Numbered from the stretch's first letter, positions 25,401 to 37,464 are shown. The stretch is 64,000 bases of DNA from Tethya wilhelma (GCA_964030475.1 CAXIPT010000007.1:426055-490054); one strand, 5' to 3'. Program-made: numbers and translations. The notes: generated by a model not told the origin, from the letters alone.

Positions 25401-27434
25401 TCATTGGTACAAGCTCTTTGGTGGCCATGCATGCATGCATGCAAGTTGGTGCTATACCTGTTGAGGGATACTGCAGTGGTTCTCAAGGGAGAGGATGAGT
25501 GGATATGGGGAGGCGTTGAACGCATGTTGTCCGATTGCTTGGACCACGTCTTTGAATTTGATCTTTGTCGTACGGGTGTGGCCGTGGTAAATGATTGGCT
25601 CCTCCTTATCTCCATCCCAGCAGTCCAACTCCACACACCGACAGCCGCTGTGAAGCACCTAGCAACACAAATTTTGATTTTGGGTAACCTCCTATTAACT
25701 ATTTTGATCTAGCTCTCTTTTACCTTAATGTACATGTCTACTGATGACTCTCCAAACAGCTGATGTCCAGTGAGATAGGTATTGTGGGACGAAGCAATGA
25801 AGTAATCAGATAGGGGCTTCCCCATGTCATGTGTGATTGGCATTACATCACCCACTTCCTGGCACAGCATGAAATGGGTAAAACCCTTTAATGTAATCTT
25901 CTCAATTGCATGTGGCTCCTCACAAAAGAAATCATATTTCTTGATGAGTTTTGTTGCTTCATCAACAGTGACATGCTGCATATTCTGTACATCCACCAAG
26001 AAGTGCTGAAATGCTTTCACACTCATGACTGTGTTCACTGAATCTAGGGAGCATGAATCACTCATCTGCTGAGGTTTAGAATTTCCCAGTGGCTTTGAAG
26101 CTGAGTGCCAACTTTTGAACTTAGCGATCCCAATGCTTGACCGTCTTCTTCCTGATGGTTTGGACTGTTCTGAGGGTTTCAGATTGGAACACAGCATTCC
26201 CAACGATGGGATTGCGTCTAGATCTACTGACATGTTCTCCTTTAGCTGAGAGTGAACTCTGTAAATCTCTTGAATGTCGGGTCTCTCTTCAGCTATGTAG
26301 GCAAAGTAGAGAGCTTGAAAGATGGGGAAAGTTATTGGATTGTATGAATCTATGACCTTGTGAAATGAAACGTCTTTTTGGCAAATTTCCTGCAAGTGCT
26401 ATACAATATATATGTGGTACACACAGCATTTAATCTTCTGTATAAATTTAAGTCAAAAGTAATTAGCCATGACATTAATTGCAACCCCTTTCATATCTTC
26501 AACATAAGGTCAATATTTTGCATGCCAAATTAAAAACACTTGAAATTTATGTGGGACTAACTTTGACTGCAGGTGACTGTGGTTCCCAAGGTTTTGATGT
26601 TGTCCCTTTGACTCCAGACTCCAAGAACTTCTCAATAGCAGTGATGGCTGTCACAATTCCCTTTCCTTTCTTCTTGAGTTCAATGTACAGACACTTGAGC
26701 CAGTAGTCTATCCTGCTAGCATGTGTTGAGCTCTCCGTAGGCACAGAGACAGCTGCTGCTGTTGCCCGAATCTGTTTCAAATGATCAACGACTGCTTGCA
26801 AATCCTCCCGCCAAGTCTCACACGATTCGATTGGAGAAATGAGCTGCAACTCCCTCCAAGGCCACTCACCCCAGTAGACAGTGAGGCACTGATCACTGCT
26901 TACCTGATGGGAGAAAGATGAATATGATGAAGAATTTTCACACGTTTGAAGACCGTGACAACTGTGGTATACTACTACCCTTAAATGTTAATGTACCTCT
27001 TCACAATTGAGAATTTTCTTGATCTTGCTCACTTCTTTGGGCTTGTTTCCAGATAACACCAGCTGTAGATGTATGTGTAAAAGATGATGCATGCATCACA
27101 TACACAGTTTCTGGAGTGTGACAGTAATAAGCATGGGAGGGGCTAGTATTTTTTTAGCGCGCGCGCCTCTCACCTTGATCTGTCTCAGATCGATAATCGC
27201 GACCTCTTCGCTGGTGGTCGATTCGATTCTGAGCACTCTCTCTCCTTCGTCTACGCTGATCACGACCAAACTAGCTTCTTTCCCGTTGTTATTCCACTTC
27301 AGAAACGTCCTATCTTTGCAGAGAGTGGCGAAATTGGTGTGCACGGCTTTTACACAGTCCGTCGCAGGAGCACTCGTTTCATGCGTCGGCTGCTTGGCCG
27401 CCAATGCCGCGCATTCTCCTTCACCCCTGAACAT
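16355..27434 (-). CDS. PLCE1: Phosphoinositide phospholipase C, epsilon-like (PH-EF-X-Y-C2-RA-RA)
   Basis: Hydrolyses PIP2 to IP3 and diacylglycerol; the RA domains suggest Ras/Rap control. Minus-strand exons: 27174-27434 (start ATG, PH-like), 26997-27062, 26562-26903, 25724-26389 (EF-hand region and start of X), 25458-25658, 25254-25352, 25046-25183, 23548-24923 (linker), 23223-23436, 22800-23016, 22654-22724, then C2 and RA exons to the stop at 16355. Catalytic motifs are intact: [33 protein letters not shown] in [17 protein letters not shown] in Y. C2 holds [11 protein letters not shown]1 includes [19 protein letters not shown]. The 18028-18735 exon looks like the distal half of RA2 ([10 protein letters not shown]). 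X sequence fits PLC-epsilon best. No CDC25/RasGEF exon exists upstream of the ATG before the next gene at 27830. The X-Y linker exceeds 450 residues. Exons from Y2 to RA1 are duplicated. Confidence 0.88.
17149..17283. mobile_element. MITE-like element, same family as 13272-13450
   Basis: Left end ATGGGTAAGTTTGGCAA, right end GGCCAAATTTACCCACTATA, which pair as inverted repeats. About 135 bp in a PLC intron, no coding capacity. Confidence 0.55.
19153..21108. repeat. Tandem duplication in PLC gene, copy A (downstream in gene order)
   Basis: Direct repeat of 21111-22970. Apart from the GT microsatellite (about 126 bp here against about 26 bp in copy B) I see no differences. It contains parts of the Y2 exon, Y3, the C2 exons and the start of the RA1 exons. 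Its right edge cuts the Y2 exon at GCGACTG. Confidence 0.95.
19313..19438. repeat. (GT)n microsatellite, expanded copy
   Basis: Interrupted GT tract with GGTGGGGTGT and GGGTTTGTGC variants. The duplicate at about 21274-21299 is some 100 bp shorter, the only clear length difference between the two copies of the PLC duplication. Confidence 0.9.
21111..22970. repeat. Tandem duplication in PLC gene, copy B (upstream in gene order)
   Basis: Second copy of the unit. At its left edge the RA exon is fused, after two unmatched bases, to the Y2 exon of copy A. Reading through in the RA frame turns the Y2 sequence into a different frame, so the fused exon cannot make a second Y-C2 module. Confidence 0.95.
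23080..23130. mobile_element. Short inverted repeat (CCAGGCTCC family)
   Basis: TCTCCAGGCTCC at the left is matched by GGAGCCTGGAGA at the right, about 25 bp apart, in a PLC intron. The arms resemble the ends of the element at 43959-44058 (CCCAGGCTCCCTC), so both may belong to one MITE family. Confidence 0.5.
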
Positions 27435-27829
27435 AAGGCCAAACTGCCCCTCCTCGCTGTGATCGAGCTCTTATGAACAGCACAGCATGCGCATTCGAAC
27501 AGTGTTGATTGATTGATTACTCTCTTGTCCAGTGCAGCTGAGCCCAAATCAATCCATTTCAATTTAGAGAAATGAGCAAATACAGTGTGCAACATGAATT
27601 TGTGTGTTGAGAAATGAAAGGCGTCTTGTTCTGGAACAAAGACATGGTGACAATTGCTGAATTGTGAGAGAAATGGTGAAAATGGGTGAAAATGGAAGCT
27701 AATTGCAGTGCATCACATCTCAAAAATAACTCGACATAAAAGGAGGGCCAGTCTGAGAAATGATCTCACATCAAACACAGCTCCATGGAAACAAATTATT
27801 AAACAGGATGTGAGGGTGAAACCCTCTAA

Positions 27830-28920
27830 TTAATAACCAGTCGAGGAATGAGAAGAAGCTGCCAACTTGTCAAGATCACTGAGACACTCCCTCAGCACAC
27901 CACGGGCGATCATGATACCTGGAAAGAACAAACAAACAAAAATAAACTAAAACAAGAGAATTCCACACTATCTGTACCACCAGATCACACTAGCCATGTT
28001 TGAAGCTTGACTCAGAACTAGATTGGGCGCAAACTCAACCCTTAGCCACTTACTTCGCCTAAGACGATCCGTAGACACCTTGTTGTTGGTGTAAGCTGGC
28101 TTAACATCCTTCCCAATCTCTCCTATCAACCTTAACAACTCATTGTAGTGAATCTCCAGGTTAGATTCTACACAAGAAAAGGTTGAACACAAGGGTGGGC
28201 ATTAATTAGAATACATAAGCACATTTAGTAACTATTCTACCTTGTTTGGTTTCAGCAAGAACTATTGTAATGGATCCATTTGTTTGAGGAGTGACTTTGG
28301 GCTTACTGGAGTGTCCAGAGCTCACACCAGAAGCAGACTGAACCGTACTATTAGTAGCCATACTGACTGGCACCACTTCCTGTGTAGCGATAGATAGCCA
28401 CGCCTAGTTTGGTATAGACCACGCCCCCTTTGTTAACATTTCTGCAACAACTTACCTCATTCATTAGCTGCTCTCTTTTCTTAGCTATCCTCTTGCGGTT
28501 GGTTTCCAGTCTTTTCTCTCTCTCTTCTGCAGTCTCACTTGCTCTCTTCTCTGCCAAATGCTTTCTTACTTTTTCCAGTCTCTGTTCTCTTTCCAATTCA
28601 CTTTCATTGGCTCTCTTAATTGCAATCCTCGTCCGGTTGCCTAGGAGACGCCTCTCCCTCTGTTCATCTGTTTCCAGGGAGCGTCTCAATGCAACTCTTT
28701 GCCTGTTCTTCTCCTTTCTTGTCATGGGCTCCAAACCTTCCACCTCTTCTTCTGATGGTTTTGTCTGGTCTATTGCAGCCTGGATACTGCATGTAGCTTC
28801 GTCTAGAAATGCCATCATTTCATCAACTTCTGGAGATCTGGTTTGAAAATCTATAAAGTCACTAGTAGATATCATCTGATGACTTTGAAGTGACCTATTG
28901 CATGTATGGAATAATGTCAC
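27830..28920 (-). CDS. STPR-domain / CDK2AP (DOC1) fusion protein
   Basis: Four minus-strand exons, 28456-28920, 28241-28379, 28054-28167 and 27830-27918, total 807 nt (268 residues) with phases 0, 1 and 1. Residues about 70-155 hold arginine-rich repeats of exactly 23 residues, each starting like NRTRIAIKRA and continuing ETAEEREKRLE. This is the STPR (score-and-three) DNA-binding repeat known from silkworm FMBP-1. Residues about 195-268 match the CDK2AP1/2 (DOC1) domain, with HYNELLRLIGEIGKD, DRLRR and ARGVLRECLSDL. In other animals that domain is a subunit of the NuRD complex. The two halves are joined by a 76-bp intron (donor GAG/GTAAGT, acceptor CTACACAG/GAA) that keeps the frame. Alternatively the CDK2AP part starts at an internal ATG (28359-28361) as a separate short product. 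The partner gene STK36 is divergent, 368 bp away. Confidence 0.78.
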
Positions 28921-29288
28921 TCTTATAAATTGTGAAGAAAAATATTATTGACAAAGATATCCATAAATTTACTTTGCAAATTTGCTTCTCTAGCTCTGTC
29001 ACGAAAACTGCCTTGGCTACAGCATCTCGGCCTTCACTCACACCACCAACATAAATCTAGCGCTTGCAACCACGTGCACAGAGGGCTCCATCTCGTCTAG
29101 ACTACTGGCTGTGGTGCAGGTATATTGGAAGAAGTTTTATGGAACCAAAAAGTACGCATCTATAATGAGAGGCAGCTGCATAAATTGGTATTGGAAGGTT
29201 ATAATGGTAAAGATCGTCAATACCGAAATTCGAAACGGGCTGCACTAGCTGAGCAGCGCTATCTTTATCCAGAGCTATCCCTGCTGCT
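28921..29288. promoter_or_regulatory. Bidirectional promoter region, STPR-CDK2AP / STK36
   Basis: The two start codons are head-to-head with 368 bp between. The interval is mixed in composition, with CACGTG (E-box) near 29072. No TATA box is obvious. The promoter assignment is inferred from gene layout alone. Confidence 0.5.
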
Positions 29289-30974
29289 ATGGAGGGTTAT
29301 GAGATTCTTAAGCTGATAGGAGAAGGCTCTTTCGGTCGAGTTTACAAAGGACTGAGAAAAAAGGACCACCAAGTAAGTATAGCCATGGAAACTTTGAAGT
29401 GTCACTAACATTTTCATTTTTTTTTTATTTGAATGAACTTTAGATAGTGGCTTTGAAGCTGATCCCCAAGGTTGGCAAAGGAGTGGAGGAGCTGAAGGCT
29501 CTTGATCGGGAGATTTCCATCATGAAGGAACTTCACCATGTCAACATCATATCACTGTACGACTGCATTGAAACCAACGATGAGGTATTTGAAAATTAAA
29601 ACACATACACACACACACACACAATATCTGCCAACCTATAAGTCCAGCTCTTGTCTTCCATGGAAGCACTTTAGAAGTTATTTGTGTGTCTATAGACTGT
29701 GTACATGTCTATGGAGAGTCTTTTGTTTTCATATTGGTACCGTTGCTAGGCAGTAAGGTGTGGTTGCTATGCGGTTAGGATTGGTTGCTATGCAGGTATG
29801 TGTGGTGACAGAATTTGCAGAGGGTGATCTCTTCCAAGTACTGGAGCAACAAAATGGCCACCTTGACCTAGCCATGATCAGGAGCGTGGCGAGTCAGTTA
29901 GTCTCCGCTCTTTTTTATCTCCATTCTCATCGCATCCTTCATCGGGACATGAAGCCACAGAACATCTTGGTCGGAAAGGACGGCATCGTGAAGCTGTGTG
30001 ATTTTGGGTAAGATCAGATAAATATTCACCCTCACACATACATATGCAGGCAGGCACACACACACACACACACACATACACAGGCACACACGGTACTGGT
30101 CATTGTTTAGTAGGCAAAACGGTACCGTTTTGCCTACTCATAAAAAATCCATTCTAGGCTAAGTCTAGGCTAAGGCTAGGGCTAGGGCTAGGACTAGTGC
30201 TAGGTCTAGAACTAGGACCAGGGCTAAATCTAGGCTAAGGCTAGGGCTAGGGCTAGCACTAGGACCAGGGCTAAGTCTAGGCTAAGGCTAGGGCTAGGGC
30301 TAGGGCTAGAACTAGGACCAGGGCTAAGTCTAGGCTAAGGCTAGGACTAGTGCTAGGGCTAGGGCTAGAACTAGGACCAGGGCTAGTGGCTAGATGTAAA
30401 CACATTTTTCTGAAGTAGGCGAAATGGTACTAATCATCCCTTAGTAGGCGAAACGGGAGTAGGCGAAATGGTACCACACACTAATACCCTCACACGCTCA
30501 CACCCTCATACCCTCACATCCTCACATCCTTATACCCTCACACCCTCACACCCTCACACCTCAGGTTTGCCCGTGCCATGACGATGGAGACCCTGGTGCT
30601 GACGTCCATCAAAGGCACCCCCCTCTACATGTCCCCCGAGCTGGTCCAGGAGCAACCCTACGACCACACCTCTGACCTCTGGGCCCTCGGCTGTATCCTC
30701 TATGAACTGACAATTGGTCGTCCTCCATTTTATACCAACAGTATTGTACAGCTCGTTAAGATGATCGTTAGGTAGGGGCATACCCATTGTGTGTTAGTTA
30801 ATGATTACATAGAAGCATACAGGTTTGTTTGTTTTCCTTTAGAGAAGAGATAAGATGGCCGACTGAAATGGATCCTGTTCTGAAGAACTTCCTACAAGGC
30901 TTGCTAGTGAAAGATCCAAGAAAGAGACTATCGTGGCCACAGCTTCTTTATCATCCATTCGTGGTGGATAGTGA

Positions 30975-31033
<59 letters not shown>

Positions 31034-31927
31034 GAAAGGGTTTAAAATAGCTAGACAGATTTTAGTCTGTCATACTAGGCCCTCCTCCTTGTTTGTGGTG
31101 AGCCAGGAGGGTGAACCTAGCTCAATTGACTAGACAGTTTTAGCTCACTGCATACAATACCCATAGTAATAACTGTACTTGTAACTATGTTACATCACAA
31201 CTGCCTCTCTCCTCTCAAAGGTCTTGACGTGGATCATCTGATGCAGTGTGCCCGAGAAGGGTTCATTAAGGCCAGCTCAAGGACCAGCTCCATCCCTCGT
31301 ACCACCAGCACAGCTCCTGCTAAAGTGGCTGCCTGGAGCAGCTCATCTAGAGAGACAGACAGCAAGGTATGAGTTGAAGAGACCTTTGTCATCCAATTGC
31401 CACCAGACTTCTTTGGTTTAAAATGATTTTTTTTTGTCAGTTTTGTTTTTTTAAAGTAGATATTCCATCTTGTATTGTAAGCCATCTTAGTTTTGTCTGT
31501 TGATTTGCCTTAGTCATCTCCAGCCAATGATGTGAGAGTTATCCCGGAGGTTGTGGAGTGCTTGCAGCAGCTGCCTCTGAGTGAAAGACCGTCTCAGATC
31601 TCAGAGACCCTTCACACGATCCATGCCCTACTGACTGACCCATCTAGGTGTGTGCTGCATGGTATTTATTTGGTTCAAAATCCTTTAAAGTTTCTTTTTT
31701 TGTTTGTTTGTCTTTGTTGTAGTTCTATTGTTGTCTCATCTGCTGTTGTTGCTGGGTGTGGCCTGTTGCCATGGTTATGTGCTATCATTGAAGAGATTGC
31801 AGGGATTGATGAAGCCAAAGAAAAACAGCTTCAAGTTGTGGGCGGAGTCTTGAATAATGCCGTCGATGTCATCACCGTGGTTACATCATTGATACTAGTA
31901 TCACTCTCTTCAGGTAGTAAACTGTAT

Positions 31928-31968
<41 letters not shown>

Positions 31969-32441
31969 CTAAGTATGACTGTTAACTTTGAGAATCGGTA
32001 ACTGCACACGTTGAAGATTCCATCCCTCTTTCACTCACTGTGCTGCTACAGGTAGCCAGGAGTTCACAGTCCAAGAGGCCATCACTCTAGCTCACAGGCT
32101 CTGTCTTGCTCTGGTCACTCTCTCGCCTTCTTTGCACACCACCTCCCTAGTGAAGGTAGGAGAGGGTGCTTGTGATCATTTTTCTATAATATTATTTTTT
32201 TCTCTCTTTTCCCCAGTTGTATCATCCTCTTTGTTCCTTGGTGGTTGCCGGTAGCAACTGGTCGTCAATGGATCACTTGCTCCTTGTGCGTTGTGTCCGA
32301 GACAGTCTGGACGTGGACAGGGTGATGAGATTCATTGATGGGTTAGACCCTGCTCGTTTAGCCATGCCAATTGGTAAGTACAATATATTTGTGTACTGTG
32401 TAAGTTTTATTTCTTCACATACACACACACACACTCACTCA

Positions 32442-32492
<51 letters not shown>

Positions 32493-32630
32493 CATAACCC
32501 AGCGTTGCTGTCTCACTTGTCTCTTCTTGATGTGCCATTCTCTGAGCAGCTAGCTGAAGCTCTGGAGAAAGGATTGGTGAGTGTATGCATGCAAGTGAAC
32601 TGAATTTTTGTAGCATTCTTAATCTCTTCA

Positions 32631-32674
<44 letters not shown>

Positions 32675-32675
32675 N

Positions 32676-32763
<88 letters not shown>

Positions 32764-32970
32764 CAGGGTGTAACTGGCCTCCATTACTGTTTCTCTATGG
32801 ACACCTCCAGCAGCTGCTACAGTCAAGCATTACTGCTGTGTTGTGCTGTGTTGACTAATGATGCCTCCAAGGCAGCAGCTGTCACTGCTCTAGTAAAAGA
32901 TCTAAAGCTGAGAGAGAAACCAGAACTAACTCAGACCGAGAGGACAGCTTTGAACCTTATAAGAAGCTGA
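29289..32970 (+). CDS. STK36: Fused-family serine/threonine kinase (STK36), compact form
   Basis: Twelve exons: 29289-29372, 29444-29584, 29796-30007, 30565-30771, 30843-30970, 31221-31366, 31514-31647, 31723-31913, 32052-32155, 32217-32373, 32503-32576, 32767-32970. Total 1782 nt, 593 residues, all phases consistent. The kinase domain (about 1-255) has [11 protein letters not shown], the VALKLIPK lysine, [17 protein letters not shown] and [14 protein letters not shown] after DFG and [17 protein letters not shown] are hallmarks of Fused. The remaining ~340 residues are alpha-helical/ARM-like and partly Ser-rich. The family acts in Hedgehog signalling and in motile-cilium central-pair assembly. 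The protein is shorter than fly Fused (about 800) and vertebrate STK36 (about 1,300), and its stop is genuine in this frame. Confidence 0.93.
30105..30475. mobile_element. Repeat element in STK36 intron: palindrome, CTAGGG-type array, flanking repeats
   Basis: At about 30112-30139 lies a perfect palindrome with half-site GTAGGCAAAACGGT. From about 30155 to 30395 follows a degenerate hexamer array (GGCTAG, GGGCTA, TCTAGG), and then further copies of GTAGGCGAAAYGGTAC up to 30472. The left flank GGTACTGGTCATTGTTTAG is echoed at the right by GGTACTAATCATCCCTTAG. The core resembles degenerate telomere-like TTAGGG hexamers with C in place of T. Confidence 0.7.
30479..30563. repeat. ACCCTCAC-type minisatellite next to STK36 exon 4
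   Basis: Irregular repeats of ACACCCTC and ATACCCTC lead directly into the acceptor CTCAG at 30564, and so supply the pyrimidine-rich 3' splice region of exon 4. Confidence 0.8.
32637..32760. repeat. (CT)n microsatellite with an N at 32675
   Basis: CT tract forming the end of the last STK36 intron. The N probably marks a collapsed or joined repeat. Flanking exons join in phase (32576 to 32767), so no exon seems lost here. Confidence 0.9.
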
Positions 32971-33358
32971 TATTGACACACACCTCATGGCCATATGGCA
33001 GCAGTATCACTTGAACCAATAGGGGGCAATTCCTATCCCGTTGATTTGACCTTTGACCCGATGAATGATTATAACCGATACTCCCACATAGCTAGACATT
33101 TAAAGCTGCTCTGCTTGACTAACTAGGCTGCTAAAGCGGCGAGACTTCATGTAAATCACTCGAAAGTGTCTACCTACCACTCACGCTACTCTCTGTGGCG
33201 TGTGCGCGGCTACTTCGTCTCGAGTAGGACTTCTCAGTACCAAGCGACCGATCGAGCGAGCCATTTTTTGGTCTCGCCGCGTGGCCGATTCATACTCAAG
33301 TCACTATAAAGCAAAACTTTTGTGCAAAACGTTCGTGTAGAAGTTCAAGTGTGAAGAG

Positions 33359-34542
33359 ATGTCGAACTCACCGTCGGACAGACCAGGCCATGGAAGCCAA
33401 GGAGGAATGGAGGTATGAACCTTGTCTGTAATGAACTCGGCAGACCAAAGGGGGGAGTGTATGTTTACTCGTGTAGCTAAGAAACCGCAACTATTTTTGA
33501 AGCACCGCATGTCCTAACCAGCAGACCCAGCGACTGCCATGGATGCATGTCATAATGGCGGTACCTTGCATGCACGTTCTTGTCATTGAGTTGTATGCAT
33601 ACAATCACTCAATATTATTTTTTCATATTAAAAGCAGAGTGTGATTGAGATATATTGAGCTAGCTATTATATAGTATCGGCTGCAAAATGTGTAATGTTT
33701 TTTATTTTCTACTTCTATGAGAGTATTTTGTTTTGTGTTGTGTTGGCCAACAAGCTGTGTGTATGAGGTGAAGTAAGATGTTTTCACCTATAGGTGCATG
33801 CATACATTGTTTATGCGAGTTCAAAGTAAATAAACAATATGTTACGTCATCTACTCTCAATTGAAATCAAATCAGTACAGTGAGACTGCTTGCCAAGGAC
33901 AGCGTTAAGAGAAAATATCTTTAACTTAGTACAGACGCACATACCTCTATATATGTCATAGACTGTGAAACATAATATCGTTACTACCGTATAGCTACCG
34001 TCTTCTTTGGCTGTCTAAAATTTGGTGCACAAAATGTGTTTTTCAAATGTTTTATCATTTGCACGGTGATCTTAGCAGAGGCACGGGATTCTTTAGGTCG
34101 CTATGTCAACACCCAAGTGCATGTATCCACACGTGAATATTGCTAGAGTGTTCCACTCACATCATGAATAATGCATACACAAGCCTCAAAAGGCCCTGGC
34201 TGATGTCTGATGCTATTCATGACCTCTCACTCTCTATGCTTGGTTTGACTGCTGGGATGCCTGCTTAACAAGTCAGTTAAGTTATGAAGGGGGAGTGTTC
34301 CTGTACTAATAGTGTAGGGCATATGCGAGCACGCTCAGTGGGATGAGAGCTGGCCCATAGAGAGGTGTGAACGGATTGTTTGCCCAGCAAATTGCCCATT
34401 CCAGCAACTCCGTAGAGCAACCCACTTGCTGGCACAGCTGCAGGCCTCGGCTCTCTACTAGCAATATACTAGCATACATAATGCATACAGGCTCTTCTAA
34501 TTGAACTAAGTATGCTATAACACAGGATGCATATAGATGTAT

Positions 34543-34573
<31 letters not shown>

Positions 34574-37430
34574 ATTATTATATGCATGACTGCTGTATTA
34601 TGCATGGTTGCATGCAGTGTATAGCAACCCAGTGAAGCAACACTGCAATGAATGAATGGTGGGCAGCTCCTTGCTATGCACCCCCCTACACATTCTTGGG
34701 AAGTCTGCATCCTATCACTGTTATAAAACACTGCGGTGGGTTTAATAACTGCAGAATAGCATATCCATTTCAAACGACCGGCCAACACAGTTCTCCACTG
34801 ACAACGACATCAAAGTTGACACATATTGGTTTATTGTTATCGTGTCCCGAGAGTAAAACAAACCCACTATTCAATGTCTCTCTCACATGCACACAAAATG
34901 AGTACTTTGTGTGCGATTGTTGACCTCATTGCGGTCTGCATACGATAATGTGATGCCTATCTGTTGGTTGTTTGTTTCTTGGAGGTGTGTCTGTGTGTGT
35001 GTATCCTCTAGTCTACTTGAATGACCTGTCAGACTCTCATTATCCACACTGATGTAGCTGCAATGGAAATGCTATTTTATGCAAGTGTCATTTTTGCTAG
35101 AGTTGTGTGTGAGAAGACACTGTCTTGACATGTGATAGGAGTCTACTTGTCTCTCTGATTGTCTGTCAACAAAAGAGAAGCTGTTTCAGTTGTAGAGAAG
35201 TCACTGTGTTCAATAGTTGCACATGCCAGTGCAGCAGCTGCTGCTAGTGTTGGTTGAATGTGTGCCCAGCTGAGTGTCAAACTTGTGACATTCGTACAAA
35301 CTGAAATAGCAAAACTTATGAGTGATTTAGGTATCATACACAGCCGAGCATGGATTAGCTGTGTGCTTCTGAGAAAAGAATTTTGGATTGCCTATATATG
35401 TGTAATTTTGTTCTGTTTACGACACTCGGTGCAAAATACTGATATGGCTGAGTTGGTTAGCTATAGTACTCCTTCTCCCTTACTTGGAGCTTTGCTATTA
35501 GAGACACGATGAAAACTTTCGAGTAGCTTATCCATTTCTTAGTTCAATAAAAATACCAGACTCTTTTCTCTGGCTCAAGTTGGCCGAGAACTGTACGGTC
35601 CAATTACAAACCAATTATTCTCCTAGCGCACATCTGTTCAAAGAGTATTCATTGCCTGCAATTAGAGAGAGAGAGGGAGAAATATCGCAGTGGCTGATAG
35701 CTATGAATTATACACATACACAGCTGTCTGCCTGGCTAGTTGCTAGCCTGACTCGACTCCTGCTGGCTGGGGAGTTGATGATAGTTGAAGGAGTGCCCCA
35801 GGAATGGTGGAGGGGGGCCATATGGCACATTGTCAGTATATAGACCATTGCATACGATGAGTATATATCATCCATGTGCAAACGTGAGAAGGATACTGTG
35901 TTCAGTGTGTGTGCGCTCGGTGATTTGCTTAACCGGCTATCACATTGGGGCTGGTGTGCCATTAAGTGCTGCGATACTGGAGTCTGTATTGTAGGTAGTG
36001 TGAGTGAGTTTGTGTGGGGAGGCTTGGCTTAGAGAAACATCATTAGGCACTAACAAAACAGCTTTGCCGGAAAGAGTACGATTATTATTAAAGAGTATGC
36101 TTTTGTTGTTTGAAGGGGGTTGTTTCGAAGGGCAAAAAAATGTTTCTTATTATTTTAAGTTGGGTATAACCCCACATATTAGTGGGCAGCTTAATCTAAT
36201 TAGCTTTGTTTTGTCTCCTGTTGCACGAGCAATGTAAGAGGGTGGGCTGGAATAGCTCTCGGAATCTGTGAAATCCACAATGACGTTGGATGGGATGGGT
36301 GGGCCAGTTGGCCATTGCAAGCCAACCACTGCTAAATTTTTTCACAGCTGTATGAGTAGCACATTGGCGGTGCTGTGAATGATTAATTCCGTTCGTGTTG
36401 CTGTAACAAGTCGCGCTTGAGTACTCCCTAGTGGATTGTGGGTGTGGTTGCATGCAATGGGTTGTACTAATTAGCACTGCAATACGATAGGGGTGTGTGC
36501 ACCTATCAATAATTTGTGAATGAGTTTCGATTACCCTCGCCTGGAGTAGCGTTACAGTTTTAGTACTAGAATTATTATCGCTGTGATCAATTAACAAGGT
36601 TACATCAACCGTACTAATTGTCAGACGACTGCTTTCTTTGCTTGAATAGTTCCAGTCGTAGCTGAGAGTGGCTCGAGTCTTTAGATCTGATTGTTTTAAC
36701 GTTGCTCTGGGCTAACTATTGAAGTGCTGTTCTTAGAAGAAATTTTAGAGTAAAAAGAAAAAAATGTTTAAAATATTGAGTGTAGTGATTTGTGGTTACT
36801 TGGAAACAAGACATGCTTTTGTAGTGCTTTTTTTTCAAATGATAAATTCCACTTGTAACTGGAATGTACATTATATTGCTTTGTGCGCTTGCATCTAATA
36901 GCATTGAGTTGAGTGTGTGTTATTGTGGGCAAGTGTATCAGGTGACCCATGCAGTCGGCCAGACGTTGCCATGCCCACACATTGTTGCGTAAGCGTCGCT
37001 GGTTTTATTCATCTTCTTTCTGCAGGGAATTGCGGAACTGCTCCGCTGCTATATCTGCATGGAACGGCTCACTGATGCCACTGTGTGCCCGCACTGCTTG
37101 AAGCTGGGCTGCTATTCCTGTATTGGGGTGAGTTGTATATGCATACACACACTTGTTTTAGCTGTAGGGGGGGGTTAATTTTTTAATAGATATGGTTAGC
37201 AAAGGGTTAAGTAACTAATTAGGGAGTGTTCTGTGTTTGCATTTCACAGAATAAGTTACATTTTAACCGTGCCATGTGTTCATGGATTAAAAATCCCCAC
37301 TTTTGTTTAATTTCATTATACGCTCTATTGGCTCAAACAGGTCCATTCCGGCTTGAAATCAATAGTTTGTTCAACCAGTACCCCCCCATCCTAGCTCTAG
37401 GCACCTACACTTCTAATTGTACATACAATN

Positions 37431-37464
<34 letters not shown>

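Noticed and set aside
28430..28846. 138-residue plus-strand ORF rich in Ser and Leu
   Set aside because: Antisense shadow of the arginine-rich STPR repeats.
29125..29316. 63-residue plus ORF overlapping the STK36 start
   Set aside because: Different frame from the kinase exon; lies in the 5' leader and has no recognisable domain.
30145..30400. CRISPR-like or true telomeric array
   Set aside because: Units are short degenerate hexamers without unique spacers, and do not match TTAGGG exactly.
32513..32761. R-E dipeptide ORFs at CT/AG tracts
   Set aside because: Microsatellite translation inside an STK36 intron; also crosses an N.
37226..37429. Possible extra TRIM37 exon before the N (CAG at 37249)
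   Set aside because: The translation shows no B-box cysteine/histidine pattern or coiled coil.
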